Source: Anisodus tanguticus (lineage: Eukaryota; Streptophyta; Magnoliopsida; Solanales; Solanaceae). From it: DNA of 64,000 nucleotides. Both the position numbers and the translations under genes were made by a program. A model generated the notes under the pieces. That model was not told where the DNA came from. It was given only the letters and a program-made list of their open reading frames with translations, and did not search any database. Shown one piece after another: positions 1 to 11,945 of this stretch; the first letter of the stretch is position 1; every line of letters begins with the position of its first letter. The stretch covers positions 29,390,001 to 29,454,000 of the forward strand of contig CM067539.1 in NCBI GenBank assembly GCA_034509755.1, read 5' to 3'.

Positions 1-1240
1 AAATGGGTCGAAAAGAAATATGTTTAGATGAAATCAGAAAAAGTTCCAATTTGACGGCAAGATTGATGGACCGTACATTTTGTAGAGACCGACAAAATGG
101 GAAATCTGAATTGTCAATTTTGTCTAAGAATTTGAAGTTGCAGATCTGGATATGACACTCCAGATTGACAGACCGTCAAAAAGACTATCATTTTGAGGCG
201 GTGCAATTTTATTTCGGGTTTAAATTGGAGTTTCTCGATTTGAGGCTTCATTTCCACCTTGAACATGTTCCAAAACTCTCTCCAAACCCTCTCTAAGATA
301 CCATATCATCATAAGATCAAATCAAAGGCCAATCACACAAGATTTACGTGATAAATCTCGTGGTTATCGTAAGAAATGTCTTCTCCTTGAAGAATCGATT
401 TTGAAAAACCTTGGAGGCAAAGTAGCTTACTGTTTTGAGAGGAGTATTGTAGGTAAAGTTAAGTTCTATCCTCCTATACCTATGTTTGTGGTTAATTAAT
501 TATTTGGAGCAAGTTGTGAAAGAATTTTCATAATCGAAACTCGTAAACTTGTGGAATCATATTGGGTTGTTTTACTTAAGTATGAGTTGAAATTTTTAAG
601 TAAACTGATTTTTATACGTTATGGGACTAAGAAAAGTATGATTTAAAGTATTGTGGGATAGAATTACATAAAGTTTCCATATAAAAAAATCCTAAAGAAT
701 CCTATATGCTTAAAGTTGTCAAAGGATGCCTAAGTGAGTTTCTCTATAGATTTTGAATTTGATATTTACATCAACCCTTTATATGATATAATCATCCGTA
801 GGAAGTGCGAGGACTTGTAGAACGATTGTAGCTTCATGGACAAGGTATGTAAGGCTCACTTCCTTCTTTTTTTGGCATGATCATATTGAAAGAACTATTA
901 CGAAATGAAATACGATAAGAATTCTACTCTAAATTCGTTACGTAGTCACTAGTGATTTTTTCTATAAGGGTGTTGTGGTGTATTACCATTCTTTGTCAAG
1001 ATTACATTCTCATGTCAAAGTATTATTTTGATGTCTATAAAGATCGACTCCTTATTGTTTTCTATAAGACTAGCTTAGCATGTGATTTATGGTTCCTATA
1101 AAGTCGATGAGAGAATAACAAATGAAGTGTTAACCCTCATTAGGAAGTCGGGGGTGCAACAACCATATATCAGAGTTTAGAGAGTATTTAGAATCCTTAA
1201 AGAGGTCATCATATGCATGAATTATATATCTATATTGTCC

Positions 1241-1420
1241 TCAGAGGCCTATGGCGTTATATACACAACTATACATATATGAGATTGATAATATTGCCCC
1301 AGAGGCCTATGGAGCTACTCACGTAATTTATATAGATATGATATTAAGAGAACTTCCCACAGAGTCCTATGGCATTATATACGCGATTATATTTCATTAT
1401 TCATATTCCGGCCCAAAGAG
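1241..1420 (+). repeat. Imperfect tandem modules inside LTR B
   Basis: Three modules begin CAGAGGCCTATGG or CAGAGTCCTATGG at 1242, 1300 and 1360, a period of about 58-60 bases, each followed by AT-rich sequence. Related CCTCTGTGGG modules occur in the LTRs of Gypsy A and B', so this is probably a shared U3 design. No protein is supported here, although two short open frames cross it. Confidence 0.65.
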
Positions 1421-1857
1421 GCACTCAGAGTACATGTTGTATTTGCACTTCTTTACCTTACAGTTTCAGTTATAGTTTCAGCTTATACTTCATTTACAAC
1501 ATTATACTTATCTACAACTTCAACCTTACATATTCAGTACATCTTTCATACCGATGTCCCTTTCCAGGGACACTACATTATATGCCTGCAGGTACAAATA
1601 GAGATGCCAATGATTCCTCACAGTAGGTGACCTGACTTAGCTGAAGATTATCACACTCCTTTCTTTTGGAGTTGTATAGTGAGCTAGTAGGTATGATGGG
1701 TGCGTATATTTACATAGTTGGGTATGACGGGGCCCTGTCCCGATCGGTTGGTGTTGGTATACCCTCTAGAGGCTTGTAGATAGCCTTGTTGTATATTATG
1801 GTTTTGTGTAGCCTTGCCGGCCTCTCCAGAAGACTTATTGTGTCCATGTCAGCCTTG

Positions 1858-1858
<1 letters not shown>

Positions 1859-1899
<41 letters not shown>
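1859..1899. repeat. (TA)n microsatellite, about 20 units
   Basis: An uninterrupted TA dinucleotide run lies inside LTR B. Its length probably varies between individuals. Confidence 0.95.
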
Positions 1900-1901
<2 letters not shown>

Positions 1902-2042
1902 GACTTTTCTGCGTGTAGGTGGTTATGTCTCTGTTCAGTTAAGTATTTATCAGAATCCTTGTTGGCCTATGAGTTGTTGAATATGTCACAGGTATCAGGG
2001 TTGGTACGCTCAGACCTTAGGGCTCTGGGTGCTGGCCACACC

Positions 2043-3995
2043 TGTCATGACCCAAATCGGAGGGCTGCCACGTGCACCCGGATCCCACCCGTCGGGTACC
2101 GCTAATCGTATATTTACCACCTAATTATTATTAATTACGGACAAAGCCGAAAGAAAGCTTCGTGAAATCTCTATACAGAAAACCAACATATGTATATAAG
2201 TACCCATACCAAGGCCGACAAGGCCATATAATACCACTATCCACAGAACACCTGTCTACAAGCCTCTAAGAGTAACAACATCAAAGGTCGGGATATGGCC
2301 CCACCATACCCATATATCCAAGCAAAAATGTACCGTACCAAAATTAGACCGACACTCGGAACAAAAGGGTGCTCCAAAAATCTGCTGGATCCGCAATCAA
2401 CTAACGTGGACCGTCACCCTGCCTATGTAAACCTGCGGGCATGAAATGCAGCGTCCCCCGACAAAAGGGACGCCAGTACGACTGATGTACTGAGTATGTC
2501 AGGCATGAATAATAACATAACAGAGATATAACAATAAACTGAAACAGGAACAACCGACCAACAATAATTATCTCTGAGTGTCCTAATACATATGCCTAAA
2601 TGTCATGCATAATGCGGTATATATATCCATCGGCCTCATCGGCATCTTCCTTACAATTACAGCCTCTATGGGCATCATACCATATAATGGTTAATGAATG
2701 TATGCATGATGCAAATGCGGTATACATATATATTGGCCACACATGGGCTCTTCCTGTCCATAACTGCCTCTGTGGGCATCAGGTTATATCGGCCACACAT
2801 GGGCATCACATCATTTTGGCCTCATAGGACTCTTTCTTTACGTTATAGTCTGTACTAGTTGCAGGTGGTGTGCGTATATAACGCCTTTCCCTTTCCCCAT
2901 ATACCCTACATATATATAATATTTACCGTATAGTAGTGTGTATAACACAAATGGGTCCAGGATGATATATAATATGCAAATGAAAATGCATGAATGACAA
3001 TAAAACATTTTCTGAATTTATCGGATGACAATAATATCCTTGCCCATTTGGCTAACACTGTGAATATCAACATCTTTTCTATATACCTCAATAAGGACTT
3101 AGGAACATATTTAGACATGCTTTTAGCATAGGAATCAATAACATGAATATTCTTAATTTTTAGGAGTAGAATAAATTATGGAGCAATATCACAGTTATAT
3201 TTTGTTACATGGAACATGCCAAAAGAAAGAAATAATTTACCTTAATATACCTCGATTAGTAACGGAACCAGTCGCTTTCTAATATTTTTTGCTTACTGGG
3301 ATGATTACTTAACACAGCATTTGCCCAAAGTTTCTATTTTCAAGAAAACTTGTTAACCGATTCTATTTGCCAAATGAATCAAAATTAGCTTGTGGAATAG
3401 GAGTACCGTTGCCCTTTGCTTAAGATGTTGTAATATCACAAAAATGGTATTGCTTTTTGTAGACTTAGAAATTATCATAGACAGGTTATAATATACCCCT
3501 CCAACACCGTCAAAGCTAATGATCATTAATCATTATGATTCCCACTAATTAGTCTTTAGTGGTGGGATTGCTTGGTGAATTTAGGAGAATTGCTTAGGGG
3601 TTTACACGTAAAGAATTCCACTAACGTTGTCCCCCCAACCAAAATAAATTAATCCCACACTTAAACAATTACACACATAATTAATTTTGTGATCCCAACT
3701 CACTTAAATCTTGATAACTTATAAGACCTTCATATACTCAATGTCATAACCTTATAGTATGACACAAGTTCATAACCTTTTTGGGGATATTCAACTAATA
3801 TTTTCGACCCTCGTCATCTCACTTGTTATGTCCAAAATTATTTTGGGATTTAATCCTTTTATAAACTAATCTCTTTTATTAGCATACGTAAATATAATAT
3901 AAATGTTTCCCACGCTCGGGTCGATTTTCACACGCCTAGTGATTTTACATACGCTTAGCGATTCAAACCGTGACCCGAAAGTACGGGACATTACA
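2043..3995 (-). repeat. Gypsy A 3' LTR
   Basis: On the plus strand this LTR starts TGTCATGACCCAAA and ends GGGACATTACA. It is paired with 9099-11049. It contains repeated CCTCTGTGGGCATCA and GGCCACACATGGGC modules near 2620-2830. No gene is present; short open frames at 2600-2827 and 2906-3118 recur in the other LTR and are not genes. Confidence 0.93.
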
Positions 3996-4005
3996 TTTTT
4001 CCCCC
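3996..4005 (-). other. Gypsy A polypurine tract
   Basis: On the minus strand GGGGGAAAAA directly abuts the start of the 3' LTR (TGTAATG). This is the expected plus-strand priming site for reverse transcription. Confidence 0.85.
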
Positions 4006-4138
4006 ATTAGAAACATTCTTCCTCGAATGTTGGGGTAACATATCTAATCCCCATTACGTAGCCCGAATACACAATCGTTAAACATCATGACAGGAATTGG
4101 AGTTTACCTTAGGCTTCTCTTGAAATCTCGACATTAGT

Positions 4139-5495
4139 CTAGAATAGGTGTGGATATTTGCGCATCATTTCCTCTTCCGCTTCCCATGTCATCTCTTCCA
4201 CGTTCTTATTTCTCCACAAAACTTTTACAGAAGCTACTTCCTTAGTCCTTAGCTTGCAGACTTGTCGATCTAGGATAGCAACAGGAATTTCTTCAGATGA
4301 CATATCCTCTGTAATCTGCACATCCTCAATTGGTACAATCCGGGAAGGATGTCTAATACATGCTTTCAACATGGAAACATAGAAGACCGGATGAACAAAC
4401 TCCAATTCTGAAGGTAAGTCCAATTCATATGCTACTTGACCGATTCTTCGGATTATACGATATGGCTCGATATACCTTGGACTAAGCTTTCCATTCTTCC
4501 CGAATCTCATTACACCATTTATCGGTGAAATCTTCAAAGATACCCAGTCGTCTACCTGATATTCTAAGTCTCGCTGTCGTACATCTGCATATGACTTCTA
4601 ACGACTCTGAGCCGTTAACGGTCGCTCTTGGATAAGCTTCACTTTTTCTATGGCTTGATGTATTAAGTCAGGCCCAAATAACTCTGATTCACCTATCTCG
4701 AACCATCAAATAGGAGATCTACATCTTCGTCCGTACAAGGCCTCATATGGAGCCATTTTAATACTGGCATGATAGCTGTTATTGTACGCGAACTCAATAA
4801 GGGGTAAGTGATCATCCCAACTTCCCTTAAAGTCCAACACGCAAGCTCGTAACATGTCTTCGAGAGTTTGAATCTTTCGCTCAGCTTGACCGTCTGTCTG
4901 AGGATAGAAAGCCGTACTTAAATTAAATCGGGTGCCTAACTCTTTCTGAAATGATTTCCAGAAGTTAGCTGTAAACTGAGCACCTCGGTTAGTTAATAAA
5001 AGAGATAGGAATGCCATGAAGTCGAATGACCTCCCTAATATATAACTTCGCGTAATTTTCGGCAGTGTAGGTAGTTTTTACCGGCAAGAAATGAGCTGAT
5101 TTGGTCAGTCTGTCAACAATTACCTAAATAGAATCAAATTTCTGATATGAACGAGGTAATCATGTAATGAAGTCCATATTAATCATTTACCATTTTCATA
5201 TCGGAATCTTGATGTTTTGAGTCAAGCCACCACGCTTTTGGTGTTCTATTTTTACCCGCTGACAATTGGGGCACTGAGCTACAAACTCTGCCACGCTTTT
5301 CTTCATGTCATTCCACCAATAAATACTCTTGAGATCATGATACATTTTAGTTGATCCTGAATGAATAGAGTATCGTGAATAATGAATCTTTGTCATAATT
5401 CTATTCCACAATCCTGCTACATTCGGAACACATAGACAACCCTGGTGCCTGAGAGTTCCCTGTTCGTCAATCTCAAAGGTCGTGGTCTTCTTCTG
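4139..5495 (-). pseudogene. Gypsy A integrase plus chromodomain-like C-terminus (decayed)
   Basis: Going down the minus strand, the zinc-binding region comes first (CPNC and an upstream His pair, 5196-5411). The core follows, with MDFIT, VDRLTKSAHFLP and RGAQFTANFW, then the C-terminal region and the tail ETW-type motif seen as VEEMTWEAEEEM near 4160. The tail matches the chromodomain region of Del/Tekay chromoviruses, thought to steer integration to heterochromatin. The family's core motif S-D-R-G-A-Q-F reads TNRGAQF here, so the second catalytic Asp is Asn. Stops fall near 4598, 4705, 5175 and 5195, and several fit Gln or Trp codons changed by a G:C to A:T transition. The integrase cannot be functional. 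Confidence 0.88.
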
Positions 5496-6158
5496 TTAAA
5501 TTCTCTCTCTTATCTTCTTCAAACTAGGGTCTTCCCATTGACGTTCCTTAATTTCTGATATAAGGGATAATTTTGACACATTCTGGACCACAAACCTACC
5601 GTCTTCCGAGTCCACTAGTTGGACTCCCAAACTAGCTAATTGATGAAGCTCTCTTACCAAATCCTTCATTTTGACTTGTATTGGCATAGAACTGGCCATT
5701 AACTTATGGCTGAGCACGTCTGCTACAACAATTGCTTTGCCAGGGTGATTTAAGATGTCCACATCATAATCCTTCAATAATTCAAGTCATTTTCTTTGTC
5801 TCAAATTCAGCTGCTTTTGTTTGACTATGTATTGCAGACTCTTGTGATCCGAAAAGATGTCCATATGAACACTATATAAATAGTGCAGCCAAATCTTCAC
5901 TCCATAGACTACTGTGGCCAACTCTAAATCATGTGTCGGATAATTCTTCTCATGTTTCCTCAATTGCCTTGAAGCATAGGCAATCACCCTACCATGCTAC
6001 ATTAGCACGCATCCTAAACCTGCTCCCGAGGCATCACAATACACAATATAACCTTCTGGACCCTCTGGGAGAGTAAGGACTGGTGCCGATGTTAATATAT
6101 TCTTTAACTCCTGGAAACTCCGCTCACAAGCATCGGACCACTGGAATTTTATTGCCTT
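5496..6158 (-). pseudogene. Gypsy A RNase H and linker to integrase (decayed)
   Basis: The RNase H of the polyprotein is visible in two open pieces (5787-5987 and 5496-5777). Motifs are YCDASGAGLGCVLM, VIAYASRQLRKHEKNYPTH and the DHKSLQY block, in the order expected for Ty3/Gypsy RNase H. It removes RNA from the DNA:RNA hybrid during reverse transcription. In-frame stops separate the pieces, one after a run ending LNLRQRK where family members normally have Trp. The lower piece holds the tether leading to the integrase zinc finger. Confidence 0.85.
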
Positions 6159-7603
6159 TTATGTTAACTTCGTTAGTGGTGCTGATATGGTAGAAAATCC
6201 TTCTACAAACCTTCTATAATAGCCGGCTAAGCCCAAAAAGCTGCGAACTTCTGTTAGAGTCGTAGGCCTTGGCCAACTCTTCACCGCTCCAATATTTTGA
6301 GTGTCAACTCTTAGACCCTCGTCTAACACTATATGACCCATAAAAGCCACTGACTTCAGCCAAAACTCATATTTGGATAGCTTTGCATACAACTTATGGT
6401 CCCGGAGCGTTTGTAGTATTATCCGCAAGTGATCCACATGCTCTGTTTCTGAGTGAGAGTAAACCAGAATATCATCTATAAATACTATCACAAATACGTC
6501 AAGGAATGGGCGGAACACGATGTTCATTAGATCCATAAATGTTGCTGGTGCATTTGAAAGTCCAAATGACATTACTAGGAATTCGAAGTGCCCATACCTT
6601 GTCCTGAAGGCCGTTTTCGGAATATCCTTCTCCTTAACCTTTAGCTGATGGTACCCCGACCTTAGGTCAATTTTTAAGAAACATCTCGCTCCTTGTAACT
6701 GATCTAATAAATCGCCAATTCTGGGAAGAGGGTACTTGTTCTTGGTAGTAAATTTATTTAGCTACCGATAGTCGATACACATCCGTAATGAGCCATCCTT
6801 CTTTCGTACGAACAATACCGGCGCGCCCCAAGGAGATATGCTAGGCCTAATAAAGCCTTTCTTGAGAAAATCCTTTAATTGCTCCTTCAATTCCTTCAAT
6901 TCAGTTGGGGCCATTCTATAAAGAGGAATAGATATCGGTTGAGTATATGGCAATACATCTATACCGAACTCAATTTCCCTTTCAGGAGGAAGGCCAGGAA
7001 GCTCGTCTGAGAATACATCAAGAAATTCATTGACCACAAGAATTGATTGAGAACTAGGTGGTTCAGCATCGACATCCCTTGCCCGAACAAGATGGTATAG
7101 ACATCCTTTGGAGATCATCTTTCTTGCCTTAAGGTATGAAATAAATCTACCTTTTGGCGTTGCCATATTACCTTTCCATTCAAGGACTGGCTCTCATGGA
7201 AATTGGAATCTAATGATCTTTGTTCGGCAGTCAATATTAGCGTAGCATGACGCTAACTAGTCCATGCCCATAATAACATCGAAGTCAACCATTTCTAATT
7301 CCACTAAATCTGCTAGGGTCTGATGACTACAAACTAATACTGCACAATTCCGATAGACCCGTCTAGTAATTACCGATTCACCAACCGGTGTAGATACCAC
7401 AAATGGATCCCTTATCAACTTAGGATCCATACCAAATTTACAGGCAACAAAGGAGTAATAAATGATAAATTTGAGCCTGGATCTAACAATGTGTACACAT
7501 TATGTGAAAGGACCGATAACATACCTGTAATAACATCAGGTGAGGACTCCTGATCCTGTCGTCCCGTTAGTGCATAAGTACAGTTCTGGGCCCTTCCTCT
7601 GCC
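6159..7603 (-). pseudogene. Gypsy A protease and reverse transcriptase (decayed)
   Basis: The protease relic carries LLDPGSNLSF near 7468-7497, the D-P-G-S variant usual in this lineage. The reverse transcriptase follows, with FLDVFSDELPGLPPERE, WGAPVLFVRKKDGSLRMCID, FLKIDLRSGYHQ, MSFGLSNAPATF and the catalytic VFIDDILVYS block near 6470, so the two active-site Asp residues remain. A stop near 6762 interrupts the Y-R-Q-L-N-K block at the Gln codon, another stop ends the frame at 6159, and the protease stretch 7170-7600 has several. The enzyme copies element RNA in cytoplasmic particles. Identification is secure; function is lost. Confidence 0.9.
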
Positions 7604-8889
7604 TCAACCAGGTAACGTCTGCTGACTCTGCCCTAACAGGCGTACTGATTGTGATGAAGCTGCTGCAGATCCGAACGGCTGGGCTCTAACTCCTTCATCT
7701 TTTGCCAGACAATTTCGCACTATATGACCATGCTCCCCGCAAGAATAGCATACTATTCCCTCTTGTTGGCATGACCCTGCACGGGTCCCACCACACTGCC
7801 TACATCGAGCCAACGGTGACCTCATCTACATAGAATTCCCTCTATAATAAGATCCCGATGCTTGTGAACTTTGGCCTTGTCTCATTTGAATATACTGATC
7901 AGCCCTCGATCCTGAAGATGGCAATGATACGCCGGCTGCTGGGTAAGATGGTCGTTTGTAAGGATGTGGCCTAGGCCCGCCTTTGAAGTCCCTCACGCCA
8001 CTTACAGACCGAGCCCTTTTATGTTGGCCCCTATCACGCTCTCGATCAACCCACTGTTGCCTTTTGCGATTCTCCAAGTTCTGTGCATAAGCCTGGATGC
8101 GAGAAATATCCATATCTGAATTCAAAGAAGTCGTAGTACACTCATTGACCAAGTGTGGCCCGAAGCCAGTAATGAACCTATGTACCCGGTCACTCATTTC
8201 AGCTATAATTGTTGGAGCATATCAAGCCAAGAAATTAAACTGCAAGCTATATTCTCGAACGCTCATGCTACCCTGTTCAAGATGTAGGAACCCGTCCTGT
8301 CTGGCCCGTCGAAGCTCGACTGGTAAAAAATGTTGTAAGAAAGCCTCTTAAAACTCCCCCATCCTGCTGGTGCAACACGAGGTCCCCTAGATTGCTCCCA
8401 TGTTTCGTACCAGGTTACTGCGATATCCCGCAGTCTATAAGAAGCAAATTTTACAGACTCGGTATCGGTAGCATCTATCACGCGCAGAGTGCGTTGTACC
8501 TGATCCAGAAAATTCTGTGGGTCTGCATTCAAGTCTGTTCCTGTGAATACCGGAGGGTCTAGATTGATGAAATCCCAAGCTCTTGCGCTAGTAGCTCTAT
8601 CAGAAGGACTGGGAACCTGACGTTGGGCCTGAGCGGCTACCAATCATGTCAGTAACTGTACCACACTCCTCATATCAAGATCCTCAGCTGGGATATTAGG
8701 TGGAGGGACTAGGGGTACTGCCGCTGTTCTAATCTCCCCTGATGGTGGTGATCTGGGGGAATCATATGAAGAGGTCGTACCGACGGTCTTGCTCTGGCCC
8801 TCGCTAGCAGGTGGCAATCGGTCGGTACCTTCGCCCGCAGCCGTATCTAATGTCCTCATACTCTTGAACTTCTTCCTTGTTGTAGGCAT
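7604..8889 (-). pseudogene. Gypsy A gag (three open pieces)
   Basis: The capsid/nucleocapsid gene begins at the ATG at 8887-8889 (MPTTRKKF), about 190 nt after the PBS. The Retrotrans_gag-like capsid block (FTGTDLNADPQNFLD, then YRLRDIAVTWYETW) is at 8263-8643. The C-terminal half has one CCHC knuckle, CYSCGEHGHIVRNC, near 7715-7760. Stops near 8643 and 7825 and a frame change near 8200-8263 break it. Length, order and single knuckle fit Del-type gag. It would have packaged element RNA. Confidence 0.88.
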
Positions 8890-9081
8890 CGCTGGAATTA
8901 TAAATACGAAATGGATTAGGGATGGAATACTTATAACTCAGCCCTACTGCACGATTTATGAGATGAAAGAATGGAAACCATTTCTAAATGTTAGGCAACC
9001 TCCTGCTTATAAGTATGGTGCATAACATACCCATAAACAAGACTCTACTAGACACGGCTTGAAGACTCCCTAGGATAGACA

Positions 9082-9094
9082 TGCTCTGATACCA
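9082..9094 (-). other. Gypsy A primer binding site (initiator tRNA-Met type)
   Basis: On the minus strand TGGTATCAGAGCA lies four bases inside the 5' LTR, complementary to the 3' end of plant initiator tRNA-Met. It fixes the element's orientation. Confidence 0.92.
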
Positions 9095-9098
9095 AGTT

Positions 9099-11049
9099 TG
9101 TCATGACCCAAACCGGAGGGCCGCGACGTGCACCCGAATCCCACCCGCCGGGTACCGGTAATCGTATATTTACCACCTAATTATTATTAATTACGGACAA
9201 ACCCGAAAGAAAGTTTCGTGAAATCTTTATACAGAAAACCAACATATGTATATAAGTACCCATACCAAGGCCGACAAGGCCATATAAGACCACTATCCAC
9301 AGGACACCTGTCTACAAGCCTCTAAGAGTAGCAACATCAAAGGTTGGGACATGGCCCCACCATACCCATATATGCAAGCAAAAATGAACCGTACCAAAAT
9401 TAGACCAACACTCCGAACAAGGGGGTGCTCCAAAAATCCGTTGGATCCGCAATCAACTAACGTGGACCGTCACCCTGCCTATGTGAACCTGCGGGCATGA
9501 AACGCAGCGTCCCCCGACAAAAGGGGTGTTAGTAAGACTGATGTACTGAGTATGTTAGGCATGAATAATAACATAACAGAGATATAACAATAAACTGAAA
9601 TAGGAACAACCGACCAATAATAATTATCTCTGAGGGTCCTAATACATATGCCTAAATGTCATGCATAATGCGGTATACATAACCATCGGCATCATCGACA
9701 TCTTTCTTACCATTACAGTCTCTATGAGCATCATACCATATAATGGTTAATGAACGTATGCATGATACAAATGCGGTGTACATATATATAGCCACACATG
9801 GGCACTTATTGTCCATAACCGCCTCTGTGGGCATTAGGTTTTATCGGCCACACATGGGCATCACATCATTTTGGCCTCATAGGACTCTTCCTTTACGTGA
9901 TAGTCGGTACCAGCTGCAGGTGGTGTGCGTATATAACGCCTTTCCCTTTTCCCATATACCCTACATATATATAATATTTACCGTATAGTAGTGCGCATAG
10001 CACAAATGGGTCCAGAATAATATAAAATATGATGCAAATGAAAATGCATGAATGACAATAAAACATTTTCTGAATTTGTCGGATGACAATAATATCCTTG
10101 CCCATTTGGCTAACACTGTGAATATCAACATCTTTCCTGTATGCCTCAATAAGGACTTAGGAACATATTTAGACATGCTTTTAGCATAGGAATCAATAAT
10201 ATGAATATTCTTAACTATTAGGAGTAGAATAAATTATGGAGCAATATCACGATTATATTTTGTTACATGAAACATGCCAAAAGAAATAAATAATTTACCT
10301 TAACATACCTCGATTAATAACGGAACCAGTCCCTTTCTAATAATTTTTGCTTACTGGGATGATTACTTAACACAGCATTTGCCCAAAGTTTCTATTTTCA
10401 AGAAAACTTGTTAACCGATTCTCTTTGTCAAATGAATCAAAATAAGCTTGTAGAATAGGAGTGCGTTGCCCTTTGCTTAAGATGTTGTAATATCACAGAA
10501 ATGGTATTGCTTTTTGTAGACTTAGAAATTTTCACAGAGAGGCTATAATATACCCCTCCAACCGTCAAAGCTAATGATCATTAATCATTATGCTTCCCAC
10601 TAATTAGTCTTTAGCGGTGGGATTGCTTGATGAATTTAGGAGAATTGCTTAGGGGTTTACACGTAAAGAATTCCACTAACGTTGTCCCCCCACCCAAAAT
10701 AAATTAATCTCACACTTAAACAATTACACACATAATTAATTTCGTGATCCCAACTCACTTAAATCTTGATAACTTATAAGACTTTCATATATTCAATGTC
10801 ATAACCTTATAGCATGACACAAGTTCATAACCTTTTTGGGGATATTCAATTATTATTTTCGACCCCCGTCATCTCACTTGTTATGTCCAAAATTATTTCG
10901 GGGTTTAATCCTTTTATATACTAATATCTTTTATTAGCATACGTAAATATAACATAAGTTTTCCCCACGCTCGGGTCTATTTCACACGCCTAGTGATTTT
11001 ATGTACGCTTAGCGATTCAAACCGTGACCTGAAAGTACCGGATGTTACA
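9099..11049 (-). repeat. Gypsy A 5' LTR
   Basis: This LTR is paired with 2043-3995 and nearly the same length (1951 versus 1953 bases). It should hold the element's promoter on the minus strand. It is followed by the duplicated target ACACC. No gene is present. Confidence 0.93.
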
Positions 11050-11073
11050 ACACCCCAATGTTGGGGTGTGACA
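11050..11073 (+). repeat. Detached terminal bases of LTR B
   Basis: These are the duplicated target plus CCAATGTTGGGGTGTGACA, the terminus of the LTR at 1-2042 displaced by Gypsy A. The equivalent end of B' (27084 onward) starts TGTCACACCCCAACC. Confidence 0.85.
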
Positions 11074-11945
11074 GACTGAACCTTACCAATATGTATATAT
11101 GGAACATAGCAGCTATTGCTAAGAACTGGTGGGATATTGAGCATAAACAAGATAAAATGTGGATCAGATGGATCCGCACTTATTATATTAAACAACAGCC
11201 AATGGAGAGTGTTCAGGTTCCAAAGAAAACATGATGGTTGATCAGAAAGATGTTTGAAGCTAGAAATTTGGTAACCCAGATGTATATTCAACAAAATTGC
11301 AGAAGTATGATCAGACAGATATACTATCAAGCCCTTTCAGCTAGAACCACAGTGTCATGGAAGTGTGTCATGTACCAAAATGCAGCCAGGCCTAAAGCTA
11401 TCTTTACTTTATGGCTTCAACTGGGAGGATTGCTTATTATTGAGATTAAGAAAGTGGGGAATATATGTCGATCCTAAATGTTGTTTCTGTCAAATGCAAG
11501 ATGAATAAAGAGAACACTTATTCATACAATGTGAGTTTACTAGAAGGGTGTGGATAAGAGTAGGCCAATGGATGAATATGCAGCAATATGACCCCAGCAA
11601 CTAGGAGCAGCACCAACAATGGATCCTCCTCAACTCAAAGGGCAAGTCTCAGAAAGCTCAAGTATTCAAGCTGGTTTGCACTGAAGTTACATATGCCATA
11701 TGGATTGAGAGAAATGCAAGAGTATTTGAGAAGCAAAGTAGAACTCAGAAAGCTATAGCAAAAGAGATTGTGTATGTTGCATGTGTTAGAGCTAGTCCTA
11801 TAATTTATAGTGTCATTCATAGTTTTAGTTTCTAGCTAGCTTCTGTGATGTGTACTGAGATGTTAGCAAGCTGTGTATAGCTGCTACTAGTTTGTAATTA
11901 TGCACTTTGGTGATTAATAAGAAACTATTAATTATCAAAAAAAGT
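11074..11945 (+). pseudogene. LINE 3' fragment: RT zinc-binding domain and tail
   Basis: Translating from the junction gives LNLTNMYIWNIAAIAKNWW, then DKMWIRWIRTYYIK, then WKCVMYQNAARPKAIFTLW and CFCQMQ...EHLFIQCEFT. This is the zf-RVT region found downstream of the reverse transcriptase in plant L1-type LINEs. The frame shifts near 11240-11480 and has stops. After about 300 bases of non-coding sequence it ends in a short A-rich tail (near 11936-11944). The 5' part, with endonuclease and RT core, is absent. The fragment starts exactly at the LTR B terminus, so LTR B probably interrupted this LINE and the rest lies left of the window. Confidence 0.82.

Larger units (their letters stand above)
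1..2042 (+). mobile_element. Gypsy family B LTR, 3' part, entering from the left edge
   Basis: This stretch has no gene. It is the 3' part of a long LTR, recognised because its reverse complement aligns with the LTRs of Gypsy B' at 27084-29392 and 34135-36242, including the end rich in GGTGCTGGCCACACC. Its last bases continue at 11055-11073 (ending TTGGGGTGTGACA) on the far side of Gypsy A, so the LTR is at least 2.06 kb long. The 5' end lies outside the window, so it could be one LTR of a full element or a solo LTR. It reads TG-to-CA on the plus strand, opposite to Gypsy B'. It holds a TA microsatellite and imperfect 58-60-bp repeats. Confidence 0.8.
2043..11049 (-). mobile_element. Gypsy A: complete Del/Tekay-type chromovirus
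   Basis: This full-length LTR retrotransposon is read on the minus strand. It has two LTRs of about 1.95 kb (TG...CA), an initiator-Met PBS, a polypurine tract, and gag-PR-RT-RNH-INT order ending in a chromodomain-like tail. The target-site duplication ACACC (2038-2042 and 11050-11054) is perfect. By eye the first ~370 bp of the two LTRs differ at roughly 5-7 percent of positions, so the insertion is not recent. All coding domains carry in-frame stops, so it is not autonomous now. It inserted 24 bases from the terminus of the family B LTR. The lineage call rests on the C-terminal region ending near 4139. Confidence 0.93.

Noticed and set aside
1859..1899. TA run as a transposon target or regulatory site
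   Set aside because: It is a plain microsatellite; nothing around it suggests insertion.
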